5,238 nt of DNA. It comes from Pseudomonadota bacterium (GTDB lineage Bacteria; Pseudomonadota; Gammaproteobacteria; DAOUQR01). Within the stretch, counting starts at the first letter, position 1. Every line of letters begins with the position of its first letter. The notes under the pieces are model-generated. The model ran no database searches and was not told where the DNA came from. It worked only from the letters and a program-made list of their open reading frames with translations. A program made the position numbers and the translations under genes. The stretch is taken from contig DAOUQR010000102.1 of assembly GCA_030625525.1 (NCBI GenBank), positions 1 to 5,238 on the forward strand, written 5' to 3'. Below are positions 1 through 5,238 of the stretch, piece after piece.

Positions 1-462
1 CATATCTTAAAAAATCCAAACACCGGTAAAGACATTATCATTAAAGATGTGATTGCTGATGCATTTTTACAGCAAATTTTATTACGTCCAGGTGATTACG
101 ATGTGATCGCGACCATGAATTTGAATGGCGATTACATCTCGGATGCATTGGCAGCTCAAGTGGGTGGAATTGGGATCGCTCCCGGCGCGAATTTAGGCGA
201 CTCGATTTCTGTCTTTGAAGCAACCCATGGCACAGCACCTAAATACGCAGGGAAGAATAAAGTGAATCCAGGTTCATTAATTCTGTCTGCTGAAATGATG
301 TTACGTCATATGGGTTGGAATGAAGCGGCTGATTTGATCATCAAAGGTATGGCCGGTGCGATTGAAGCGCATACGGTGACTTATGATTTCCACCGTTTAT
401 TAGATGAGGGAACATTATTAAGTACCTCTGACTTTGGTGATGCTGTTATCAAGCACATGTAA
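1..462 (+). CDS. icd: NADP-dependent isocitrate dehydrogenase, C-terminal part (5' end outside window)
   Basis: The frame is open from the first base and gives 153 residues ending in TAA at 460-462. It matches the C-terminal part of E. coli-type Icd (about residues 264-416), the homodimeric cytosolic TCA enzyme that oxidatively decarboxylates isocitrate to 2-oxoglutarate. Metal/substrate aspartates equivalent to E. coli D283, D307 and D311 are present at window residues 20 (VIADA), 44 and 48 (NGDYISDAL). The coenzyme loop [14 protein letters not shown] keeps the Lys-Tyr and Val equivalent to K344, Y345 and V351. TYDFHR keeps the Tyr and Arg equivalent to Y391 and R395. Together these indicate NADP rather than NAD specificity. 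The active-site Tyr and Lys equivalent to Y160 and K230, and the phosphorylated Ser of the E. coli enzyme, lie upstream of the window. No damage is visible. A hairpin follows 13 bases after the stop. Confidence 0.97.
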   Translation, partial: HILKNPNTGKDIIIKDVIADAFLQQILLRPGDYDVIATMNLNGDYISDALAAQVGGIGIAPGANLGDSISVFEATHGTAPKYAGKNKVNPGSLILSAEMMLRHMGWNEAADLIIKGMAGAIEAHTVTYDFHRLLDEGTLLSTSDFGDAVIKHM

Positions 463-475
463 TGCAATTAATGTA

Positions 476-505
476 TACGGCCTCTAGCAATTGCAAGAGG
501 TCGTA
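476..505 (+). terminator. Hairpin after icd, possible terminator or mRNA 3' stabiliser
   Basis: TACGGCCTCT (476-485) pairs with AGAGGTCGTA (496-505): ten base pairs including one G-U. The 10-base loop itself contains the self-complementary GCAATTGC. The structure begins 13 bases after the icd stop, the usual place for a transcript end. No T-run follows on either strand, so it is not a canonical intrinsic terminator. It may act as an mRNA-protecting hairpin, a Rho-assisted end, or simply mark the edge of inserted DNA. Confidence 0.5.
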
Positions 506-536
506 CTACACTAATCATTCTGAGATTGTAACCCTG

Positions 537-762
537 CTCTGCTGTTCCCTTACTTGTCCAATAATAAATGTCTTTAAAGTGTTTTAGATTTAACTCTTGA
601 GCAACAAAGTTTTCGGTAAGGGCGCCCTTAAATTCTTGAAATAAGGCATTGCCTTGCATCTAAAAATTCAAAAAAGCTCATCGGTGCTAATTCTAAAAAA
701 TTAACCTTACCGACCACGATCCATGTGTTGTTCCTCGTGTTTTGAATGAAACCCAACAAAAT
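537..762 (-). pseudogene. Remnant of a DUF4143-family AAA ATPase, internally deleted and frameshifted
   Basis: Two minus-strand frames carry pieces typical of the large family of bacterial/archaeal AAA_14 + DUF4143 ATPases. The first, read from 762 down to 655, contains ILLG (perhaps the decayed GSLLG motif) and then GKVNFLELAPMSFFEFLDA, the conserved segment that follows the ATPase core. The second, in another frame from 656 down to 537, contains GNALFQEFKGALTENF, VAQEL and YYWTSKGTAE, the start of the C-terminal DUF4143 nuclease-like part. In intact members these two segments are separated by roughly 150-200 residues. Here they are fused at 655-660 with a shift of frame. The N-terminal Walker A/B region and everything beyond the TAE motif are missing. 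It cannot be functional. Intact relatives are often mobile or strain-variable and of poorly known role. The family call is from remembered motifs. Confidence 0.72.
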
Positions 763-901
763 TCGTTTGAATATTGTTAGAATCGCAACGTTTTGATAGG
801 GAGTTAATCGATTATAGCTAGGTTTATTGCGATAAACAATCAGCAAGGTGTTAAAAAGCCTAGTATTGAGTGATTCTGATTTAGGTTGCAACCCAGAAAT
901 A

Positions 902-936
902 ACGCCTTTTTATTGGGTTTAAAGCATAAAAGGTGT
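902..936. repeat. Imperfect inverted repeat
   Basis: ACGCCTTTT (902-910) pairs with AAAAGGTGT (928-936), nine pairs including one G-U, around a 17-base spacer. It lies between the ATPase remnant and the PmrA-like repeat. There is no T-run after it in either direction, so a terminator role is not supported. It could be a binding site or a leftover of the decayed gene's flank. Confidence 0.3.
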
Positions 937-950
937 ATATCACTCATTTC

Positions 951-970
951 GTTAAGCTTTATTTAAGGTT
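951..970 (+). promoter_or_regulatory. PmrA-box-like direct repeat upstream of the 1013 gene
   Basis: GTTAAGCTT (951-959) and TTTAAGGTT (962-970) are two 9-base units separated by 2 bases, so TTAAG recurs with an 11-bp period. The PmrA response regulator box described in Legionella and Coxiella is a tandem cTTAATatT-N2-cTTAATatT. Each unit here matches that consensus at 6 of 9 positions, with exactly the expected spacing. The repeat ends 42 bases before the preferred start codon, a sensible distance for an activator site. Weak -10 candidates downstream are TTAAAT (977-982) and TATCAA (989-994). The match is partial and the region is AT-rich, so chance is possible. Confidence 0.35.
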
Positions 971-1000
971 TGTGTGTTAAATTTGTTGTATCAATAGAAT

Positions 1001-1005
1001 AGGAG
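1001..1005 (+). promoter_or_regulatory. Ribosome binding site that decides the start at 1013
   Basis: AGGAG (1001-1005) lies 7 bases before ATG 1013, the ideal spacing, but only 1 base before the in-frame ATG at 1007. Initiation at 1013 is therefore preferred. The frame is closed upstream by TAG at 995-997. Confidence 0.75.
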
Positions 1006-1012
1006 AATGCGG

Positions 1013-2107
1013 ATGACATTTATTGACTACTTAAAAAATCTCGCCTTTCAGTTCAACAAACACAAAGAGCGTTTTCAAAACAGTCCGATAGCACCGATGA
1101 CTGACGATGATTTTGAAAAAGATAAAAACAATCCTAACAGTTTGTTAAATAAGATCATGAATGTGGTTGCCGCCATGAATCATTATTGGGATGATTTTTA
1201 TGAGCGTGTGGCTAAAGAAACCCATCTATCTAAGACGTCAGTGATGGCCGCATTGCCCAAAGATGAAAAGTCATTGTGGGATAAACTCCGTGATGTGGTC
1301 GAAAAAGTGGATGCCAGCCTAGCCGTAAAAGTTAGCACTGTGGTTGCTAAGTTTGAAAATGCGTTGAGTCATTTCTCACTGTCGATGTCGAAGCATCAAT
1401 CCCTTGTTTTTGAGCGTCAACAGGTTCAACAACAAATAGATGTGTTAGAAGCTGAGCGTGATGAAACACAAAATCAATTACATGAACAAGTTGCCCGACT
1501 TTGCCAACGATATGAGATTGCTGTACCCCCGCTAGGCTGTGATCAACACACAAGGCTTCAAGAAGCCGTACTCGAATCAGCACAGGAACAACACGCTGGG
1601 AAGGCTTATGATCTATTCATGAGGTTAACACCGACTAGTCGTGCCAGTGTAGAAGAGGCTGCAAAAGAGCATTTTAAAGATGAGTTATCGGATGGCTGTA
1701 GTTTTCAGAGCTTACTGCGTTCCAGCCAGCATACCCATGTTCGCGGTGCGTTTATGTTTTTACATGGATTAGCGCAAGCACAGGCGACGGGCGTGCCGGA
1801 ACAGGTCTTTGATCATGAATCGGTTGCTGCGATATTCAGCCAATTTTCACGTGGTCAAATTGGCTTTAACTTGATGAAATGTCAGATGGCACTGGGTAAA
1901 TTAACGGGCCGAGCCAATGATCTGGATCAACAAATTGAAACCTCACACAAAGAATTGACCTCACACGCTCAGGAATTATTGGATACACACAGTGCATTTG
2001 CGAAAATCACGGGTTTAGAAGTGATTAATACGAATGTTGAAAATTTGTTGATGCAAGCCCATCAAACCGCATTGCCAACGCCGACTCCTAGCTCATCGTC
2101 AACGTGA
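1013..2107 (+). CDS. Uncharacterised helical/coiled-coil protein (364 aa); possible secreted effector
   Basis: I do not recognise this family. The start at 1013 is chosen from the AGGAG spacing; a start at 1007 would add Met-Arg. The product is hydrophilic and predominantly helical, with no signal peptide and no membrane segment, so it should be soluble. Residues about 126-168 (from SKHQSLVFERQQV through the ERDETQNQL stretch) have a heptad-like, Gln/Glu-rich pattern suggesting a coiled coil. A second such stretch lies at about 298-348 (ANDLDQQIETSHKEL onward). The tail PTPTPSSSST is low-complexity and probably disordered. No catalytic motif is visible. It sits alone between a decayed ATPase remnant and clpS, 114 bp before clpS, with no sign of being part of a conserved operon. 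Codon use looks like that of its neighbours and the frame is undamaged. The PmrA-like repeat upstream, the coiled coils and the Ser/Thr-rich C-terminus resemble Legionellales Dot/Icm substrates. That is inference only; it could equally be a lineage-specific cytosolic protein. Confidence 0.88.
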   Translation: MTFIDYLKNLAFQFNKHKERFQNSPIAPMTDDDFEKDKNNPNSLLNKIMNVVAAMNHYWDDFYERVAKETHLSKTSVMAALPKDEKSLWDKLRDVVEKVDASLAVKVSTVVAKFENALSHFSLSMSKHQSLVFERQQVQQQIDVLEAERDETQNQLHEQVARLCQRYEIAVPPLGCDQHTRLQEAVLESAQEQHAGKAYDLFMRLTPTSRASVEEAAKEHFKDELSDGCSFQSLLRSSQHTHVRGAFMFLHGLAQAQATGVPEQVFDHESVAAIFSQFSRGQIGFNLMKCQMALGKLTGRANDLDQQIETSHKELTSHAQELLDTHSAFAKITGLEVINTNVENLLMQAHQTALPTPTPSSSST

Positions 2108-2198
2108 ACGCTTACCCTCCAGCAGTTCTCAATTCTGCCTAAACATCCATCGAGGTTTTCACTAAGTACAGGAAAAATAATGAAATTTAGGCTATAAC

Positions 2199-2204
2199 TA
2201 TAAT
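2199..2204 (+). promoter_or_regulatory. Candidate -10 element for clpS-clpA
   Basis: A perfect TATAAT lies at 2199-2204, with an overlapping-phase TATAAC at 2193-2198, just upstream of clpS. No good -35 hexamer is found 16-18 bases upstream of either. A start from 2199 would place the transcript end almost on the clpS ribosome binding site, giving a very short leader. The 114 bases between the 1013 gene and clpS contain no clear terminator, so read-through from upstream is also possible. No sigma-32-type element is visible. Confidence 0.3.
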
Positions 2205-2221
2205 ATATAGGAAATATTATT

Positions 2222-2545
2222 ATGACTGGCACATTTCTTGAAGAGATAATTACGGGCGACTTAGCGGTTCAGGAAGCAAAGCCTGAATTAAAAGAACCGC
2301 AAAAGTATAAAGTTATTCTGATCAATGACGATTATACACCCATGGAGTTCGTAGTTGAGATTTTATTAAATTTCTTCTACATGGAAGACTTCAAAGCAAC
2401 AGACGTAATGTTGCAGGTGCATACAAAAGGACAAGGAATATGCGGCGTATTTACCAGAGAAATAGCAGAAACCAAAGTTGTACAGGTGAACACGTTTGCT
2501 CGGACCCATCAACACCCGTTGTTGTGCCGTATGGAGCCAGAATGA
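2222..2545 (+). CDS. clpS: ATP-dependent Clp protease adaptor ClpS
   Basis: This 107-residue protein, close to the usual 106, matches ClpS along its whole length. ClpS binds N-terminal destabilising residues (Leu, Phe, Tyr, Trp) and hands those substrates to ClpA for degradation by ClpAP in the cytosol. The variable, flexible N-terminal extension (residues 1-26) is followed by the folded core [15 protein letters not shown], where N35, D36 and D37 correspond to the E. coli N34-D36 that hold the substrate alpha-amino group. H67 (QVHTKG) corresponds to H66 of the pocket. [14 protein letters not shown] contains K85, equivalent to the ClpA-contacting K84. The C-terminus has the typical [10 protein letters not shown] ending. 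AGGAA at 2209-2213 lies 8 bases before the ATG. clpA follows after 33 bases, so the two are very likely one transcription unit. Confidence 0.97.
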   Translation: MTGTFLEEIITGDLAVQEAKPELKEPQKYKVILINDDYTPMEFVVEILLNFFYMEDFKATDVMLQVHTKGQGICGVFTREIAETKVVQVNTFARTHQHPLLCRMEPE

Positions 2546-2565
2546 CAACCCGTTTAATTGAGGTT

Positions 2566-2571
2566 AGGAGG
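2566..2571 (+). promoter_or_regulatory. Consensus ribosome binding site of clpA
   Basis: AGGAGG, a full anti-SD match, lies 7 bases before ATG 2579. This fixes the clpA start there rather than at the in-frame TTG at 2558, which lies upstream of the site and would add seven residues absent from the family. Confidence 0.9.
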
Positions 2572-2578
2572 GCATACC

Positions 2579-4855
2579 ATGCTTAATAAGGATTTAGAAC
2601 ATACATTGAATGAGGCGTTTAAAGAAGCAAAAGATAAACGTCATGAGTATCTAACGGTTGAACACCTCCTATTATCTTTATTAGATAATCCCTCAGCACG
2701 GGATGTGTTGTTGGCGTGTGGTGCCGAGATTAAGATTATACAGGATGATTTGGGTGAGTTTATTGAAGCCTCTGTTCCTGTGATACCGGATAAAATAGGT
2801 GATGACCGCCAAACTGAGACCACTTGTGGTTTTAATCGAGTTTTACAGCGTGCAGTATTTCACGTGCAGTCTGCAGGTAAAAAAGAAGTGACGGGTGCCA
2901 ATGTGCTTGCCGCCATATTCAGTGAACAAGAAAGTCATGCGGTTTTCTTATTAAAACGAGAAAACGTTTCACGCTTGGATGTTATCAATTATGTTTCGCA
3001 CGGCATTTCTAAATATAGCGATGACTTACCACAAGAACATATCGCCCCTGCATTCGAAGATGAGTTAGGAGGCGAAGCGACCTCCGCGAATCCACTCGAC
3101 AAATATTGCACTAACCTCAATCAGCGCGCGCTGCTCGGACAAATTGATCCGCTGATTGGTCGTCAAGAAGAAATAAATCGCACCGTGCAAGTGCTCTGTC
3201 GACGTCGTAAAAATAACCCTTTATTAGTCGGTGAGGCAGGCGTGGGTAAAACTGCCATTGCAGAAGGTCTGGCTAAATTGATTGTCGAAGGCAATGTGCC
3301 GGATGTTATTGCTGATGCAACGGTTTATTCCTTAGATTTAGGTGCGCTATTAGCCGGTACAAAATACCGGGGTGATTTTGAAAAACGCTTGAAAGCGGTC
3401 TTAAATCAATTAAAAAGTGATGAAGCTTCCGTTCTCTTTATTGACGAAATTCACACAATCATTGGAGCCGGGGCAGCCTCAGGTGGCGTGATGGATGCAT
3501 CCAATTTAATAAAACCCTTGTTATCCACCGGTGAATTAAAATGTATTGGTTCCACTACGTATACGGAATATCGCGGTGTCTTTGAAAAAGACCATGCGCT
3601 TGCACGTCGCTTTCAAAAAATTGATGTGAGTGAACCGAGCGTTGATGAGACATATGAAATTTTAAAAGGTTTGAAGTCACGTTTCGAAGAGCATCATGGT
3701 GTTAAATACACACTGAAAGGTTTGCGACAAGCGTCTGAATTAGCCGCTCGGTATATTCCTGATAGATTTTTGCCGGACAAAGCCATTGATGTGGTTGATG
3801 AAGCCGGGGCGTATCAAAATTTATTGTCTGAAAAGAAACGTAAGAAAGTAATTAACGTGAATGAAATTGAAGAAATCGTTTCGAAAATGGCGCGGGTTCC
3901 AATTAAGACTGTGTCAGCAACGGATAGAGAATCGCTTCGCAATCTCGAGCGTGATTTGAAATTGCTGGTTTACGGACAAGATCAGTCGATTGAAACCTTG
4001 GGTGCGGCCATTAAATTAGCGCGCTCAGGATTGCGCGACCCTCAAAAACCCGTCGGTAGCTTTTTATTTTCTGGGCCAACCGGTGTGGGTAAAACCGAAG
4101 TGACTAAACAGCTTGCTGCGGTGTTAGGGGTTGAGTTAATTCGTTTCGATATGTCTGAGTACATGGAAAAACATACTGTGTCACGATTGATCGGTGCGCC
4201 TCCTGGATACGTTGGTTATGACGAGGGCGGTTTATTAACCGAAGCTGTCACCAAGCATCCGCATTCAGTTTTATTATTGGATGAAATTGAAAAAGCACAT
4301 CCGGATGTCTTTAACTTACTCTTACAAGTGATGGATCATGGTACGTTAACCGATACCAACGGTCGTAAAGCAGATTTTCGACATGTGATCATCGTGATGA
4401 CAACCAATGCAGGTGCTGCTGAAATGAGTCGCGCGAGTATGGGCTTCGTGAAACAAGATCATCAAAGCGATGGTATGGCTGCGATTAAACGTTTATTCAC
4501 ACCTGAATTTCGAAATCGCTTAGATGGTGTGATTCAGTTCGCTCCTTTAAGTACAGATGTTATCGAACTTGTGGTGGGTAAATTTATCATGGAACTCGAA
4601 GAGCAGCTGGCCAACAAAAATGTCACGATGGTTGTGGATGCAAAAGCACGAGCATGGATGGCTGAACATGGGTACGATGAAAAAATGGGTGCTCGTCCTA
4701 TGGAAAGATTGATCCAAGAGCAGGTGAAAAAACCATTGGCAGAAGAGTTGTTATTTGGGAAATTATCATCGGGTGGGCATGTGAAGCTCACGGTGAAAAA
4801 TGGCGAGTTACGCTTCCAAATAAAAAGTAAAAAGCAGGCTGAGTCAATGGTGTAA
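2579..4855 (+). CDS. clpA: ATP-dependent Clp protease ATP-binding subunit ClpA
   Basis: The product is 758 residues, the same length as E. coli ClpA, and is the hexameric AAA+ unfoldase that feeds proteins into ClpP and binds ClpS through its N-domain. The N-domain has the two Clp_N repeats (about 1-145). D1 follows: Walker A GEAGVGKT (218-225, K224), pore loop KYRG (262-265), Walker B LFIDE (D289, E290) and ARRF arginine region. D2 has Walker A GPTGVGKT (499-506, K505), pore loop GAPPGYVG (539-546, Y544), Walker B LLLDE (D568, E569), arginine-finger region FRNRLD (R645, R647) and sensor 2 GARPM (R706). The middle domain of ClpB is absent, confirming ClpA. The ClpP-docking loop reads M621-G622-F623 instead of the usual Ile/Leu-Gly-Phe/Leu. 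Translation should start at 2579, 33 bases after clpS. It converges on infA. Confidence 0.98.
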   Translation: MLNKDLEHTLNEAFKEAKDKRHEYLTVEHLLLSLLDNPSARDVLLACGAEIKIIQDDLGEFIEASVPVIPDKIGDDRQTETTCGFNRVLQRAVFHVQSAGKKEVTGANVLAAIFSEQESHAVFLLKRENVSRLDVINYVSHGISKYSDDLPQEHIAPAFEDELGGEATSANPLDKYCTNLNQRALLGQIDPLIGRQEEINRTVQVLCRRRKNNPLLVGEAGVGKTAIAEGLAKLIVEGNVPDVIADATVYSLDLGALLAGTKYRGDFEKRLKAVLNQLKSDEASVLFIDEIHTIIGAGAASGGVMDASNLIKPLLSTGELKCIGSTTYTEYRGVFEKDHALARRFQKIDVSEPSVDETYEILKGLKSRFEEHHGVKYTLKGLRQASELAARYIPDRFLPDKAIDVVDEAGAYQNLLSEKKRKKVINVNEIEEIVSKMARVPIKTVSATDRESLRNLERDLKLLVYGQDQSIETLGAAIKLARSGLRDPQKPVGSFLFSGPTGVGKTEVTKQLAAVLGVELIRFDMSEYMEKHTVSRLIGAPPGYVGYDEGGLLTEAVTKHPHSVLLLDEIEKAHPDVFNLLLQVMDHGTLTDTNGRKADFRHVIIVMTTNAGAAEMSRASMGFVKQDHQSDGMAAIKRLFTPEFRNRLDGVIQFAPLSTDVIELVVGKFIMELEEQLANKNVTMVVDAKARAWMAEHGYDEKMGARPMERLIQEQVKKPLAEELLFGKLSSGGHVKLTVKNGELRFQIKSKKQAESMV

Positions 4856-4867
4856 TTCAGGGTTGGA

Positions 4868-4894
4868 TGGGGTCAGGCCTGAGACCTGACCCCA
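4868..4894. terminator. Strong hairpin between convergent clpA and infA; likely terminator, possibly REP-like
   Basis: TGGGGTCAGG (4868-4877) and CCTGACCCCA (4885-4894) form a perfect 10-bp GC-rich stem around a 7-base loop. An inner self-complementary TCAGGCCTGA (4873-4882) offers an alternative fold. It starts 12 bases after the clpA stop and is followed by AGCTTTTGTCTT, a short interrupted T-run, which supports termination of clpA. For infA, the stem begins 9 bases beyond the stop but no T-run follows on that strand. TGGGGTCAGGTCT, read on the minus strand, resembles a palindrome I recall as dispersed in many genomes near REP-associated (Y1/RAYT) transposases. That origin is an inference. 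Confidence 0.7.
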
Positions 4895-4903
4895 GCTTTT
4901 GTC

Positions 4904-5125
4904 TTAATTCTTTTCGCGATAAGTGATCCGACCTTTACTCAGACCATACGGTGTGATCTCCACCCGAACCGTATCGCCCGTTAAAATACGAATATAATTC
5001 TTACGCATACGACCAGAAATATGTGCAGTAACAATATGACCGTTTTCAAGTTCAACACGAAACATCGTATTGGGTAGAGTCTCCAATACGGTGCCCGCCA
5101 TTTCAATGTGATCTTCTTTAGCCAT
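4904..5125 (-). CDS. infA: Translation initiation factor IF-1
   Basis: This 73-residue protein (family usually 72) is a near-complete match to bacterial IF-1. IF-1 is the single OB-fold (S1-like) factor that binds the 30S A site with IF-2 and IF-3 and blocks early tRNA binding. Characteristic segments are [50 protein letters not shown] and the C-terminal [12 protein letters not shown] with its basic end. The start has AGAGG (complement of 5131-5135) 5 bases upstream. The gene is convergent with clpA, the standard gammaproteobacterial arrangement, and is read in the same direction as trxB, whose stop lies 73 bases upstream. That gap contains repeated GTGTAA half-sites where an infA promoter is expected. 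Confidence 0.98.
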   Translation of the reverse strand: MAKEDHIEMAGTVLETLPNTMFRVELENGHIVTAHISGRMRKNYIRILTGDTVRVEITPYGLSKGRITYREKN

Positions 5126-5143
5126 AATATCCTCTAAAATGCT

Positions 5144-5162
5144 GTGTAATTACACTGTGTAA
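5144..5162. promoter_or_regulatory. Overlapping GTGTAA/TTACAC palindromes upstream of infA
   Basis: Three half-sites abut: GTGTAA (5144-5149), TTACAC (5150-5155), then after one T, GTGTAA (5157-5162). They form two perfect palindromes sharing the middle half-site: the 12-bp GTGTAATTACAC and the 13-bp TTACACTGTGTAA. A weaker related TTACAA lies at 5165-5170. The cluster is 19-37 bases before the infA start. On the infA strand it contains TGTAAT, a 5-of-6 match to a -10 hexamer, without a good -35. This could be an operator over the infA promoter or part of a leader hairpin; I recognise no specific regulator. Confidence 0.4.
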
Positions 5163-5198
5163 CCTTACAATGGCGCGAATAATGCCTCAATTGCGTAC

Positions 5199-5238
5199 TT
5201 ATTGCAATTCATCTAAATATTTTTCTGCATCGAGTGCG
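5199..5238 (-). CDS. trxB: Thioredoxin reductase, extreme C-terminus (rest outside window)
   Basis: Read on the minus strand from the window edge, the last 12 codons give ALDAEKYLDELQ followed by TAA (5199-5201). This matches the C-terminal helix of low-molecular-weight bacterial thioredoxin reductase, which in E. coli reads AALDAERYLDGL. TrxB is a cytosolic FAD flavoprotein that uses NADPH to reduce thioredoxin; its FAD/NADPH motifs and CATC active site lie outside the window. The call rests on 12 residues plus context: trxB lies near infA and clpA in E. coli and other gammaproteobacteria. In E. coli aat and cydCD separate trxB from infA; here they are directly adjacent. Confidence 0.8.
   Translation of the reverse strand, partial: ALDAEKYLDELQ

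Larger units (their letters stand above)
463..1012. other. 550-bp interval without an intact gene, between icd and the 1013 gene
   Basis: This stretch is more AT-rich than its flanks and has no convincing intact reading frame on either strand. It holds, in order, a hairpin after icd (476-505), a minus-strand remnant of an AAA ATPase gene (about 537-762), a section of about 140 bases in which I see nothing (763-901), an imperfect inverted repeat (902-936), a PmrA-box-like direct repeat (951-970) and the ribosome binding site of the next gene. A minus-strand frame runs from an ATG at 891 through the first half of the remnant. Its first 40 or so codons match no family I recognise, so I do not call it a gene. 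Confidence 0.7.

Noticed and set aside
468..659. Minus-strand 63-codon frame as a genuine small gene
   Set aside because: It begins at the deletion joint inside the ATPase remnant, and its last 23 or so codons run through the icd-side hairpin with no family similarity.
628..891. Minus-strand 87-codon frame as a genuine small gene
   Set aside because: Its second half is the broken DUF4143-ATPase segment and stops soon after a frameshifting deletion; its first half has no recognisable similarity. It is better described as part of a pseudogene.
1007..1012. Upstream ATG at 1007 as the start of the coiled-coil gene
   Set aside because: Only one base separates it from the AGGAG ribosome binding site, whereas ATG 1013 has the normal 7-base spacing.
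463..1012. tRNA, small RNA or CRISPR array in the long non-coding interval
   Set aside because: No cloverleaf, no regularly spaced repeats and no promoter-terminator pair could be seen; only isolated hairpins and the ATPase remnant.
1347..1583. Minus-strand open frame inside the coiled-coil gene
   Set aside because: It lies entirely opposite a well-supported gene, lacks a convincing ribosome binding site and resembles no protein family I know.
2558..2578. TTG at 2558 as an alternative clpA start
   Set aside because: It precedes the AGGAGG site, and the added residues are not part of ClpA; starting at 2579 gives the exact family length and the usual N-terminus MLNKDLE.
4534..4791. Minus-strand open frame opposite the end of clpA
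   Set aside because: It is antisense to highly conserved D2 sequence of ClpA; its Ser/Asn-rich translation is what such antisense reading produces.

Overview
The window looks like ordinary bacterial chromosome from a gammaproteobacterium of moderate-to-low GC. The Icd, ClpS, ClpA and IF-1 sequences all read as close relatives of the E. coli proteins. The order icd - (insert) - clpS - clpA, converging on infA with trxB behind it, fits what I remember of Legionellales such as Coxiella and Legionella. That placement is an inference from gene order and protein look, not a database match.

Layout, left to right. Positions 1-462 hold the C-terminal 153 codons of NADP-dependent isocitrate dehydrogenase (icd, + strand), followed 13 bases later by a strong hairpin (476-505). 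Positions 463-1012 have no intact gene. They carry a decayed, internally deleted fragment of a DUF4143-type AAA ATPase on the minus strand (about 537-762), an imperfect inverted repeat (902-936), and an 11-bp-spaced direct repeat (951-970) that resembles the PmrA box of Legionella and Coxiella. Positions 1013-2107 encode a soluble, helical, partly coiled-coil protein of 364 residues that I do not recognise. Positions 2222-2545 and 2579-4855 are clpS and clpA, 33 bases apart and probably co-transcribed. Positions 4868-4894 form a strong hairpin between the convergent clpA and infA. Positions 4904-5125 (minus) are infA, with a set of GTGTAA half-sites upstream. Positions 5199-5238 (minus) are the last 12 codons of trxB.

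How the genes fit together. ClpS and ClpA are the adaptor and unfoldase of the ClpAP protease, which degrades N-degron substrates; their ClpP partner is not in the window. The aat transferase that creates some N-degrons in E. coli, and that lies next to infA there, is absent between infA and trxB here. Icd (TCA cycle), IF-1 (translation initiation) and TrxB (thiol redox) are housekeeping genes without a direct functional link to ClpAS.

The accessory part is the icd-clpS interval: gene wreckage plus an orphan coiled-coil gene with a PmrA-like repeat upstream. This is the only place where something undescribed, such as a candidate Dot/Icm effector, might sit, and the evidence for that is suggestive only. 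The rest is a conserved housekeeping region.
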